From: Lysobacterales bacterium
GTDB lineage: Bacteria > Pseudomonadota > Gammaproteobacteria > Xanthomonadales > SZUA-38
Direction: 5' to 3'
Length of the DNA stretch: 64,000 nucleotides
Assembly: GCA_030065125.1 (NCBI GenBank)
Contig: JASJDM010000007.1
Coordinates: 1 to 64,000 of the forward strand
The position numbers were made by a program, and so were the translations under genes. Numbering within the stretch: position 1 is the stretch's first letter; the number at the start of each line of letters is the position of its first letter. Below the pieces are notes generated by a model. That model did no database searches, had not been told where the DNA came from, and saw only the letters and a list, made by a program, of their open reading frames with translations. Of the stretch, positions 44,553-52,503 are shown one piece after another.

Positions 44553-45071
44553 ATGAATACTTCACGCAACAAGCGCCGGGTACTGCTGTCCCTGCTGCTG
44601 GGCATGCTGGCCCTGCCCGCCCTGGCATCGGCCGACAAGGACAAGGACGCCGGACTCGACGCGGTCATCGGCGGTGGCGAAGAATTGACCGCGGACGTCA
44701 TGTATGGCGAGGTCGTGGACAAGATTTACGCGCCGCGGATCAGCAGCTTCCGGGTGCTGGACAACCAGCGCATCATCCTTTACGCGACGCCCTTCAAGCC
44801 TTACCTCATCACCCTGAGACGAAAGGCCAATGCCCTGAGATTCGATGACGCGATTGCCATCAAGCGCAGCGGCAGCACCATTCACGCCCGCTTCGACAGC
44901 ATCATCGTGGACGGCTTCCCCTACAGCATCAAGCGCATTGAAAAGCTGGACAAGGAAACCGCCAAGTCCCTGCTGGCCCGGGACAAGGACAAGAAACGTA
45001 AAGGCGACGAGTCCGAGGAGAAGGAGCCCGGAGAAAAGAAAGAGCCCGACGAATCATCATCGGACTCCTGA
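44553..45071 (+). CDS. Secreted DUF6491-like small protein
   Basis: 172 residues with a signal peptide (K-R-R, then L-L-S-L-L-L-G-M-L-A-L, cleavage after A-S-A). The central ~80 residues (I-S-S-F-R-V-L-D ... P-Y-L-I-T-L-R-R ... I-H-A-R-F-D-S-I) resemble DUF6491, a small periplasmic domain of unknown role. The cysteines usual in that family are missing, and a highly charged Lys/Glu tail of about 30 residues is added. It is divergent from leuS. The family call is from memory of the pattern, so moderate. Confidence 0.65.
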   Translation: MNTSRNKRRVLLSLLLGMLALPALASADKDKDAGLDAVIGGGEELTADVMYGEVVDKIYAPRISSFRVLDNQRIILYATPFKPYLITLRRKANALRFDDAIAIKRSGSTIHARFDSIIVDGFPYSIKRIEKLDKETAKSLLARDKDKKRKGDESEEKEPGEKKEPDESSSDS

Positions 45072-45078
45072 TTACGGA

Positions 45079-45696
45079 TCAGTGACGGTGGGAGGCCTGC
45101 CGGAAGCGCAGGGAAAAGTACACCGGCACGGCCATGCTGATGGACTGCAGCCCGGCGATTTCGCGCAGCTTTTCCACACCGTCAGCCACGCCCAGTGAAC
45201 GGGCGCTGACCAGGATCGGGGCGCTGCTGACGGCCTGGATCACCTGGCCATCCAGGGCGCTGACCTGGACCGTCGCCAGGAAGGGTGTGGTGGCGCCACG
45301 AAAGTTCAGCTCGATACGCACTTCCGTGTCGAGCGACTGTCCCGGCTCCAGGTCGGCATAGGTCTGCCAGTCCAGCTGCCCCGATATCTCCGCGGTAGGA
45401 AACTCCTGGGTCGTGAAAAGATGCTCGCGCATCCGTTCGTCCCGGATGGGGATCCGGGTATCTACGCTGTCCAGGGCAATTTCCAGGTTGAGCCGGCCCA
45501 TACCGGATATGCCGCCGCTGATGCTGGCGAAGCGGTGAGCTTCCGCCACGTCGACGTTCTTGAGAGAGACGAAACTCACGGTGGAGTTTTCACTGTCCAG
45601 GGCCCACTCCGCGGGTCCGGCAACCGCCGTGGCAGGCCCAAGAATCAACGCGGCGATGCAGGTCGCGATTCGGGTCAAGATTGAGGTCCTGATCAT
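45079..45696 (-). CDS. YceI-family periplasmic lipocalin-like protein
   Basis: 205 residues from ATG 45696, with aaggag at normal spacing; the longer frame overlaps the upstream gene and would hide the signal peptide. The signal is followed by the YceI start A-E-W-A-L-D-S-E-N-S-T-V-S-F-V-S. The beta-barrel ends with M-A-V-P-V-Y-F-S-L-R-F. YceI proteins bind isoprenoid or fatty ligands in the periplasm; ligand here is unknown. The ATG overlaps the CDGSH gene's stop (ATGA), so the two are coupled. Confidence 0.85.
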   Translation of the reverse strand: MIRTSILTRIATCIAALILGPATAVAGPAEWALDSENSTVSFVSLKNVDVAEAHRFASISGGISGMGRLNLEIALDSVDTRIPIRDERMREHLFTTQEFPTAEISGQLDWQTYADLEPGQSLDTEVRIELNFRGATTPFLATVQVSALDGQVIQAVSSAPILVSARSLGVADGVEKLREIAGLQSISMAVPVYFSLRFRQASHRH

Positions 45697-45932
45697 GTGT
45701 CCTGCTCCTTTTCTGGAAAACGATGACTGCCGTCGCACAGCGGTATGTCCATGCTGCGGTGGCAAAAATAAACGTATTTCTGTCGCCGGGAAGTGAATTC
45801 CACCGGGGTGTGTTCGGTGGTCTGGTGCGAACCATCACGAAAAGGCTGCTTGCCGCTGAGCCCGCATCGGCACCAGAAATATTTCTTTCCAGGCTGAACC
45901 AGAACCACGTATGGTGTAGCTTTTTCCACCAC
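45693..45932 (-). CDS. CDGSH iron-sulfur protein with altered ligands
   Basis: 79 residues from GTG 45932 with two CDGSH-type motifs. Motif 1 is C21-R-C23 ... R32-D-G-S-H36: the third cysteine is replaced by Arg32. Motif 2 is Y55-F-C57 ... C66-D-G-S-H70: the first cysteine is replaced by Tyr55. The spacing of the remaining ligands is canonical (nine from 23 to 32 and from 57 to 66), so alignment is unambiguous. Each motif thus keeps three of four [2Fe-2S] ligands. Both changes could come from single base transitions. It is coupled to the YceI gene and diverges from the WYL regulator with 21 bases between starts. Confidence 0.85.
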   Translation of the reverse strand: MVEKATPYVVLVQPGKKYFWCRCGLSGKQPFRDGSHQTTEHTPVEFTSRRQKYVYFCHRSMDIPLCDGSHRFPEKEQDT

Positions 45933-45953
45933 GCGATTCTACATGATCAGGGT

Positions 45954-46934
45954 ATGAGCAAACTCGAACGCGTCTATCACCTGCACAACATCCTCAGCCA
46001 GCGCCGAACCCCGATCTCAAGACAGTCCCTGATGGAGCAGCTCGGCTGTTCCCAGGCCACCCTTTACCGACTGATCGCGGACCTGCGCGATCACCTGGGC
46101 GCCCCCATCGAACAGGACCCGGAATCCCGGGGCTTTTTCTACGACCAGCACGCCGGCATACGGCCGTTCGAGCTGCCCGGTATCTGGCTCAGCCCGGAAG
46201 AGCTGCAGGCGCTGATGTCGGCCAAAGAGATCCTCGGCAGCGTGCAGCCCGGCCTGATGGAGGACGAACTGGATTCACTCAGGACCCGGATCGAGAAGCT
46301 GCTGGACGAAAAGGGTGTGGACCAGGGCTCCCAGAGCCGGCGCATCCGCATCATTCACCAGGCCAGCCGCCTGGTGTCCAGTGATCGATTCCGTCCGGTC
46401 CTCAGCGCCCTGGTCACCCGGCGCCGGCTGCAGATCCGCTACCGCGCGCGGGGCAGCAACGAGCTGACCGAAAGGGTGATTTCCCCCCAGCGGCTGACCA
46501 GCTACCGTCACAACTGGTACGTTGACGCCTGGTGCCACCTGCGCAAGGCCCTGCGCAGCTTCGCCCTGGAGTGCATCGAGCAGGCAGACATCCTGGAGGA
46601 ATCCGCCCGGGACATCCCCGATGACGAACTGGGGCCGCACTTCACCAGTGCCTACGGCATCTTTTCAGGACCGGCCGAACACCGGGCCGTGATGGTGTTC
46701 TCGGCGAAGATCGCCCGCTGGGTATCCGACGAGCTGTGGCACTCCAAACAGGAGGGACGGTGGCTGGACGACGGTCGCTATGAACTCAGGCTACCCTATG
46801 GAAAGAGCCAGGAACTGGTGATGGACATCCTGCGCTACGGGCCCGACGTCGAGGTGATGGAGCCCCCGCCCCTGCGCCAGGCGGTGCAGGACCGCGCCAG
46901 GGCTACGGCTGAACTGTACCGGGAGACCGGCTGA
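45954..46934 (+). CDS. WYL-domain transcriptional regulator (YafY-like)
   Basis: 326 residues from ATG 45954: an N-terminal winged helix (R-V-Y-H-L-H-N-I-L-S near residue 5; S-R-Q-S-L-M-E-Q-L-G-C-S-Q-A-T-L-Y-R-L near residue 22), then a WYL sensor domain (S-Y-R-H-N-W-Y-V-D-A-W-C near residue 180), then a C-terminal WCX-type extension. Members sense nucleotides or other ligands. Its divergence from the CDGSH-YceI pair over 21 bases makes that pair the likely target. The 3' end overlaps the convergent hydrolase gene by 32 bases. Confidence 0.88.
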   Translation: MSKLERVYHLHNILSQRRTPISRQSLMEQLGCSQATLYRLIADLRDHLGAPIEQDPESRGFFYDQHAGIRPFELPGIWLSPEELQALMSAKEILGSVQPGLMEDELDSLRTRIEKLLDEKGVDQGSQSRRIRIIHQASRLVSSDRFRPVLSALVTRRRLQIRYRARGSNELTERVISPQRLTSYRHNWYVDAWCHLRKALRSFALECIEQADILEESARDIPDDELGPHFTSAYGIFSGPAEHRAVMVFSAKIARWVSDELWHSKQEGRWLDDGRYELRLPYGKSQELVMDILRYGPDVEVMEPPPLRQAVQDRARATAELYRETG

Positions 46935-47847
46935 CCTGCTGCCGCCACTGGATGTAGTCCGTGGCGGTCCCCAGCGGATCTTCCACCATGGGCAGGTGTC
47001 CGATGCCCGGCATCAGGATCAGCGTGTCGCTGGCCAGCAGACCAGCCAGGATAGGGCCGCCGTCGGGGTGCAGCACGCGGTCCCGCTCACCCCAGACAAT
47101 CAAGGCCGGAACGGTCAGTCCCTGGGCAAAAGTCTCTGACGGCTGGGAGCCAAAACCCACGTCCTGGAATATGGACTGGTAAAGCTCCTGGCGCGCTACC
47201 TGACGCTCCGCCAGGTAGTCAATCATGGGTCCCGGCAGAAACGGCCGCTGTTCGAACACCAGCTCCAGGGTCTGCTCGAACTGCTCCGGGCTGCTGGGGA
47301 TCAAGGGATTGGTCTCGCCCTGGAGAACGGTTTCGACAAAGGGACTGACGGGTGCCGCGGCAACCCCCGCCGGCGCCAGCAGCCAGACGGATTCAACCCG
47401 TTCGGGATGCCGCCGGGCCATGGCCAGGGCAATGTAGCCCCCCATGGAATTGCCGCCAAGGTGAAACCTCCGCAGGCCGATAGCATCGGCAAATTCGAAC
47501 AGGCGCTGGGCCTGGGCGGCGATGGTGTAGCCGTCGGCCGCGGGGTCGCTGTCGCCGAAACCAGGCAGGTCCGGGGCCACCACCCGGTAGCGGTCGGTCA
47601 GGTGGCGGGCTACCCGGTTCCAGTTGTCCTTATCGGCGCCGAATCCATGCAGCAGCAGCAGCGGCGCCCCGCTGCCGCCGTCGGTGTAGGCCCAGCGAGT
47701 TCCCTGGACCCTGACTGTTCTGCTGTCCAGCCCGGCCAGCTGGCGCTCCAGGCCCACCGCCGCGTAGTACATGGGTCCCGGGGCGAAGAACCAGGTCAGG
47801 GTCAGGGTAATGACCAGCGCCAGCAGTAGAACGAGAAAAATCCGCAT
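46903..47847 (-). CDS. Membrane-anchored alpha/beta hydrolase
   Basis: 314 residues with an N-terminal membrane anchor at about 3-22, oxyanion loop H-G-F-G at 67-70, nucleophile Ser134 in G-G-N-S-M-G-G, an acid near W-G-E-R-D-R, and His near residue 285 in G-I-G-H-L-P-M. This is a complete catalytic triad of the MhpC-like esterase/lipase type. The substrate cannot be told from sequence. The catalytic part is probably periplasmic or membrane-facing. Confidence 0.88.
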   Translation of the reverse strand: MRIFLVLLLALVITLTLTWFFAPGPMYYAAVGLERQLAGLDSRTVRVQGTRWAYTDGGSGAPLLLLHGFGADKDNWNRVARHLTDRYRVVAPDLPGFGDSDPAADGYTIAAQAQRLFEFADAIGLRRFHLGGNSMGGYIALAMARRHPERVESVWLLAPAGVAAAPVSPFVETVLQGETNPLIPSSPEQFEQTLELVFEQRPFLPGPMIDYLAERQVARQELYQSIFQDVGFGSQPSETFAQGLTVPALIVWGERDRVLHPDGGPILAGLLASDTLILMPGIGHLPMVEDPLGTATDYIQWRQQVSRSPGTVQP

Positions 47848-47910
47848 TCTCAGGTTTTGGGAAGGGCGCCGGTCAGGATGCCTGCAACGCTTCCCAGGGA
47901 ATGATCCAAC

Positions 47911-48183
47911 ATGGCCAGCATCATACGTCGAGATCTCAACCGATTCTTCCTTTACTGGGCCGCGGCCCTCAATTTCCTGTGGGTCGCCACACCGTGGCTG
48001 GACGGCCCGGCCCAGCTGCTGGGATCGGTCTGGCTGTGGAGCCTGGTGGTTCCTGCTCTTTGCCTGGCCCTGCTCAACCCGCGCCGTACCGCAGGCGTCA
48101 CCCTGGCACTGGCGGCCCTTCCCTGGCTGATGCTGCGCGAGAGCGCCAGGGTGTCACAGTGGCGGGCCCGCAGCGAGACCTGA
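47911..48183 (+). CDS. Small membrane protein of unknown function
   Basis: 90 residues with two or three hydrophobic segments (about 13-30, 33-56 and 60-74), Arg-rich at both ends (I-I-R-R-D-L-N-R; R-A-R-S-E-T). Codon use matches neighbours. It diverges from the hydrolase gene with 63 bases between. No family recognised. It is real if the membrane segments are conserved elsewhere. Confidence 0.55.
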   Translation: MASIIRRDLNRFFLYWAAALNFLWVATPWLDGPAQLLGSVWLWSLVVPALCLALLNPRRTAGVTLALAALPWLMLRESARVSQWRARSET

Positions 48184-48339
48184 TCAGTAGCCTGGATTAT
48201 TCATGAACCCGCAGAACGAACCATCGATTTGATATTTGATTCAAACGCTTGGGGTGGATCTTGGGCGTTCTCAAGAAGGATAGTGTTGCTGGCGGATCGT
48301 CGCCTGCCGTGGCGGCACATCTCAGCCGATCCCGCGCCA

Positions 48340-48358
48340 ACCATAGCGGTGCTATGGT
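48340..48358. other. Perfect hairpin between convergent genes
   Basis: ACCATAGC and GCTATGGT pair perfectly around the loop GGT, in the 245-base gap between two converging genes. No U-run follows. It could be a bidirectional terminator or a protein-binding palindrome. The rest of the gap shows no gene. Confidence 0.35.
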
Positions 48359-48428
48359 CTGGCACACGATCGGCCGACCTGCACGCACCACGACAACCGA
48401 CAATTCCGCCGTTCATAAACAATCCAGG

Positions 48429-50741
48429 CTATCTTCCCCAGTCCTGGGACGTCACCTCCAGGGTGATGGTTGCCGAGGCCTGGCCGCCAAAGCCGTCATC
48501 CACCGTGTAAGTCAGCTCGTCGCCTCCCCACCAGGCGGGCATGGGGGTGTAAAGGATCTGGTTGTCCGCGGTCACCTCCGCTGAGCCATAGCGGGTCATC
48601 GCGGTCACCGAGATAATGGTCAGCGGATCACCGTCGGGATCAAAGTCGTTGGCCAGTACGTCGATGAGTACCGCGACCTCTTTCCTGGTTGTGGCCTGGT
48701 CGTCCACCGCCACCGGCAGCTGGTTGAAGGGGGTGACCTCAACGCTGATGGTCGCCGTGCTGGTGATGCCGAACTCGTCTTCCGCGGTGTAGATGAAAGT
48801 GTCGGTGCCGACGAAGCTGCGCTCCGGTGTGTACTCCACCTGGCCGCCACTGATGACCGCCGTGCCGTTGGCGGGATCTCCCACCGATTGCAGCACCACG
48901 CCTTGTCCGGAATCGTTGGCCAGCACGTCGATGGTGACGGGCTGGGTCCGCGGCGTCGACGCCTGGTCGTCACCCAGCACCAGCGGCGGCCGCTCGATGA
49001 CCGTGACGCTGACCTGCGCCATGGCCTGGCCGCCCGCCCCGTCATCGGTGGTGTAGCCAAAGCTGTCGCTGCCGAAAAAGTCCGGGTTGGGGGTGTAGGT
49101 CACGCTCTGATCACCGTTGATCTCGGCCACGCCGTTGGCCGGCTGGGTCACGGCGGTCACGCTGAGAGGGTCTCCATCAGGGTCGCTGTCGTTTTCCAGC
49201 ACATCGATGACCACGGCAAACCCCTGCAGCGTGGAGGCGCTGTCGTCAGCCGCAGCCGGGAAAGTGTTCACCACCACCTGGGGACCCAGCCGAACCTGGG
49301 TTTCCGATCGGGCAATGCGGTAGACGTCCACCTCGCGCTTGTGCTGTATCGGGTTGCGCAGGGCGCGTCGCAGCCAGGCCGGGTCGTCGATCTCTTCCCG
49401 CTGCCACTGCACCCGGGTGCTGGCCTCGGTAGCCTCCCGGACGACCACGTCCCGGGATGACTGCTCCAGGCTGACGAACTCGATCTCCACGCGCCGGTTC
49501 AGCTTGCGATTGTCTTCGCTGGTGTTGGGCACCCGGGGCTCGGCTTCACCCCGCCAGGCTACGTTGAGCTGGTCCGGGGACAGGCCTGCCTGCTGGAAAA
49601 AGCCTGCCACCTGTTCGGCCCGCCGCTGGGACAGCCCCAGGTTGTACTGGTCGCTGGCCAGGTCGCAGGTATGCCCGGTCAGTTTGATGCGGCCCTGGAT
49701 GTCCATGCTGCGGATACGCGCCACCAGGTCGGTCAGCACCTCGCCGGTATCCGACCGGATCGCCGAGCGGTCCAGGTCGAACAGGGCCATTTCGGCTACG
49801 GTGACCCGGTTCTTCATCAGGCGCGCTTCGGTCACTGCCGGCACCGCCGGTACCGGGACTTCCACCCGCCGCTCGATACCGTCCCGCCGGGGCTGATAGC
49901 TCTCACCGAAGGCATAGCGGTACATCAGCACCGCCCGGGTATCGCTGTCGTCCACTTCAAAGTCACCGGACTTGTTCAGGTATTCGCCGGTCAGTGACAG
50001 GCTGTGGCCGGTGTTGGCAAAAAACTTTTCCAGACCCAGGCTGACCGTGAGCTGATCCGCGTTGGAGCGGCCGTCTTCCCAGTCCAGGCCGCCGCGCAGT
50101 CGCACCAGCGACCGGTCGAACCAGCGACCCACCCTCAGGCCGGCGCCGTAGTCATAAGGCCGCTCAAAAATACGGGTGATGGTGTCGGTGAACTGGTCCT
50201 GCACAAAGGCCTGGTTGCCGCTGACCCCGGTCAGTTGTTCGATCTCGGTCCGCACGCTCTCGCTGACCAGCCGGTCACCCGTCATACCTTTCATTACGTA
50301 GGCGCCCCAGAACAGCATCGGGCCTTCCCGGCCATAGCCCAGGGTCAGCTTGCGGTCGTCCCACTGGTTCTGGTCCACCGCCAGAAACGCCTTGGATATC
50401 TTCACGGAATCCTGGTTGAGGGCGGCATCTTCCAGGCTCTGAGCCCCGCTGAGCCAGTGGTAGTTGAGCTTGACGCCGCCCCGCTCATCGCCGAGCCACA
50501 GCTCGCCAATCCAGTTGGAGTCATCGTCTTCGCCGAAGACATTGAAATACTCACCCTGGATATCGCCCTCGTCATCGATCCCGATGCCGACCCGCACGTC
50601 ATCGCCCGCGTAAGACACCTGGGCATTGCCATCGCTGCCGGTCCAGCGCACGTCGGCGCCTGAGCTGCTGTTGTCCTGGGCCGAAGCGGCCGCACCGCCG
50701 GTGATACACGCCACCAGCGTCAGAACGCGAATATTCATCAT
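48429..50741 (-). CDS. OmpA-family protein with three C-terminal Ig-like repeats
   Basis: 770 residues: signal peptide (cleavage after A-S-A), an acidic beta-rich region to about 285 that may form a barrel, then an OmpA C-like peptidoglycan-binding domain at about 312-425 (G-H-T-C-D-L-A-S-D, then L-S-Q-R-R-A-E-Q-V). About 70 linker residues precede three cadherin-like Ig repeats near 494-583, 584-670 and 673-763. Each repeat has I-D-V-L-x-N-D and Y-T-P; the first and third carry D-P-D-G-D-P-L. The usual OmpA protein ends at the peptidoglycan domain, so the repeat tail is unusual. D-P-D-G-D loops suggest calcium binding. Confidence 0.85.
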   Translation of the reverse strand: MMNIRVLTLVACITGGAAASAQDNSSSGADVRWTGSDGNAQVSYAGDDVRVGIGIDDEGDIQGEYFNVFGEDDDSNWIGELWLGDERGGVKLNYHWLSGAQSLEDAALNQDSVKISKAFLAVDQNQWDDRKLTLGYGREGPMLFWGAYVMKGMTGDRLVSESVRTEIEQLTGVSGNQAFVQDQFTDTITRIFERPYDYGAGLRVGRWFDRSLVRLRGGLDWEDGRSNADQLTVSLGLEKFFANTGHSLSLTGEYLNKSGDFEVDDSDTRAVLMYRYAFGESYQPRRDGIERRVEVPVPAVPAVTEARLMKNRVTVAEMALFDLDRSAIRSDTGEVLTDLVARIRSMDIQGRIKLTGHTCDLASDQYNLGLSQRRAEQVAGFFQQAGLSPDQLNVAWRGEAEPRVPNTSEDNRKLNRRVEIEFVSLEQSSRDVVVREATEASTRVQWQREEIDDPAWLRRALRNPIQHKREVDVYRIARSETQVRLGPQVVVNTFPAAADDSASTLQGFAVVIDVLENDSDPDGDPLSVTAVTQPANGVAEINGDQSVTYTPNPDFFGSDSFGYTTDDGAGGQAMAQVSVTVIERPPLVLGDDQASTPRTQPVTIDVLANDSGQGVVLQSVGDPANGTAVISGGQVEYTPERSFVGTDTFIYTAEDEFGITSTATISVEVTPFNQLPVAVDDQATTRKEVAVLIDVLANDFDPDGDPLTIISVTAMTRYGSAEVTADNQILYTPMPAWWGGDELTYTVDDGFGGQASATITLEVTSQDWGR

Positions 50742-50897
50742 CTTGTCTCCCCGGATGTGGGTCAGTTCAGGGTCTGCTTTCCTGGTGTGCCTGCCAGGGC
50801 ACCAGCAAAGATTAGGCGAAAAATGGTGTCTGGTAAATGAAACCGCCGGGCTTTGGACCCGGCGGCTCGATGCGGTCAGCTGACGGTCACTATCCCG

Positions 50898-51101
50898 TCA
50901 GTCTTTGAGCACAAAAGTGACCTTGAGATTGACCCGGTACTCGACGATCTGGCCATTCTTGATGATCACCTTCTGGCCGTCCACCCAGGCACCTCTGACG
51001 CCCTTCAGGGTCTTGGTGGCGCGCTTGACACCCTTGTTGATGGCCGCCTCGAAACTCTTGGGAGAAGAAGCGATGATTTCTGTAACGCGTGCGACTGCCA
51101 T
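50898..51101 (-). CDS. Dodecin (internal start within the fused frame)
   Basis: 67-residue flavin-storage protein that forms dodecamers. It shows the typical A-W-V-D-G-Q-K-V, then G-Q-I-V-E-Y-R-V-N-L-K-V-T-F-V-L-K-D. A strong aggagg stands seven bases before its ATG at 51101, so a free dodecin is almost certainly made whether or not the deaminase-linked form is. The length is normal for the family. Confidence 0.88.
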   Translation of the reverse strand: MAVARVTEIIASSPKSFEAAINKGVKRATKTLKGVRGAWVDGQKVIIKNGQIVEYRVNLKVTFVLKD

Positions 51102-51731
51102 ATTTTTTCCTCCTGTTGCAGGGATCTCCTGGTCGCCGCGGTCAGTCGCGGCAGTGGATCCCTGAGACTGGGGATTGTAAATGACCCCGCCAGACCGGGC
51201 ATAGTCAGCAAATACACTTGTTGACCTTTTTCGACTAACCTCCGTCAGCACCGTCATGCCCCGGGCTCGCAGTGTCCCTTTCCAGTCCTCGGGTTTGGAG
51301 CCTTCGTCGAAGCCGATGGCTTCAGCGTCCGCCGCGGTGCTGCCGCAGACCAGGGAGCGCACCCCGGACCAGGGGATGGCACCCAGGCACATGGCACAGG
51401 GTTCGGTGGACGTCACCAGCTCATAGTCACCGGTGGACAGGTCGAAGGATCCAACCACCGCCTGGGCCAGGGTCAGCGCCACCACTTCGGCGTGGGCCGC
51501 CGAGCTGTTGATCGCCGTGACCAGGTTGACACCAGGCGCAACCACCTGGCCATTGGCGTCGAACACCACCGCCGCAAAGGGTCCGCCCGTGCCCCGCCGG
51601 ACATTTTCCCTGGCCAGTTCAATCACCAGTTCCATCCGCTGCCCGGGCGTTTCCAGGGCACCTTGCCAGCCCTGGACAAACCCGGTTATCCAGTCGGGCA
51701 GCTGCCAGGTGACCGCGGGCCAGTCAGCCAT
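50898..51731 (-). CDS. Nucleoside/guanine deaminase reading in frame into dodecin
   Basis: 277 residues from ATG 51731, eight bases inside the rlmB end. Residues 1-187 are a zinc-dependent cytidine-deaminase-fold enzyme with H80-A-E82 and P111-C-A-M-C115, most like guanine deaminase/tRNA-deaminase-type proteins, ending at the natural G-G-V-I-Y-N. No stop follows: 23 low-complexity residues lead directly into a full dodecin at 211-277. The linker contains the dodecin's own ribosome binding site translated as G-G-K. Either a fusion is made along with free dodecin, or the deaminase stop has been lost, possibly by a one-base change. Zinc ligands are intact. Confidence 0.75.
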   Translation of the reverse strand: MADWPAVTWQLPDWITGFVQGWQGALETPGQRMELVIELARENVRRGTGGPFAAVVFDANGQVVAPGVNLVTAINSSAAHAEVVALTLAQAVVGSFDLSTGDYELVTSTEPCAMCLGAIPWSGVRSLVCGSTAADAEAIGFDEGSKPEDWKGTLRARGMTVLTEVSRKRSTSVFADYARSGGVIYNPQSQGSTAATDRGDQEIPATGGKNMAVARVTEIIASSPKSFEAAINKGVKRATKTLKGVRGAWVDGQKVIIKNGQIVEYRVNLKVTFVLKD

Positions 51732-52503
51732 GGGACAGCCTCTGCCGCTGAACTTCAAACAGGAAGACACCCGCCGCCACGGAAACATTGAGGCTTTCGG
51801 CCTGGCCCTGCATGGGAATAGCGGCCAGGAAATCGCAGGTTTCCCGGATCAGGCGGTGCATCCCCTGCCCTTCACTGCCCAGCACCACCACGGTAGGCCC
51901 GGTGAGGTCGAGCTGGTACAGGGACTGTCCGGTGTCGCCGGCCGCACCTACCACCCACAGACCCATCTTCTTGAGTGACCTGAGGCAGCGGGCCAGGTTG
52001 GTCACCTGCACCAGAGGCAGCCGTTCCGCAGCACCGGCAGCGGCTTTCCGGGCCGCGGGCGTGAGATCCACAGACCGGTCGCGGGGAAATACCACGGCCG
52101 TCACGCCGGCCGCCTCTGCGCTGCGCAGACAGGCGCCGAAATTGCGGGGATCCTCGATGTGGTCCAGCACCAGGATCAGCGGGTTCCCGGAAGTTTCCAC
52201 CAGTTCGGCCAGATCGGCCTCGGGCCGGTAACCGGCGGAACGGTACAGCGCCGCGACGCCCTGATGTCGGGTCCCGGGAAAGCGCCGGTCGAACTCCGCG
52301 CTGTCGGCGCGGGTAACCTGTACGTCAGCAGATTCTGCCGCACCCAGCAGGCCACGCACCCGGGCATCCTGGCGACCCGCCGCCACCAGCAGCTCCCGCA
52401 CGTTGGCAGGATCGTTTGACAGCGCCCCCTCCACGGGGTTGATACCCACCAGCCAGCTCTCGGTGCGGCCGGATTTCCCGGGCTTATGCCTGGCGCGACT
52501 CAT
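51724..52503 (-). CDS. rlmB: 23S rRNA guanosine-2251 2'-O-methyltransferase RlmB
   Basis: SpoU-type methyltransferase for G2251. The 259 residues from ATG 52503 open with W-L-V-G-I-N-P-V-E near residue 18 (substrate-binding domain) and end with the SAM knot: D-H-I-E-D-P-R-N-F-G-A near residue 117, V-V-L-G-S-E-G-Q-G near 205 and I-P-M-Q-G-Q-A-E-S-L-N-V-S near 226. The longer upstream frame lies inside rnr and is rejected. It overlaps rnr by 20 bases, as in other gammaproteobacteria where rnr-rlmB is conserved. Confidence 0.95.
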   Translation of the reverse strand: MSRARHKPGKSGRTESWLVGINPVEGALSNDPANVRELLVAAGRQDARVRGLLGAAESADVQVTRADSAEFDRRFPGTRHQGVAALYRSAGYRPEADLAELVETSGNPLILVLDHIEDPRNFGACLRSAEAAGVTAVVFPRDRSVDLTPAARKAAAGAAERLPLVQVTNLARCLRSLKKMGLWVVGAAGDTGQSLYQLDLTGPTVVVLGSEGQGMHRLIRETCDFLAAIPMQGQAESLNVSVAAGVFLFEVQRQRLSHG

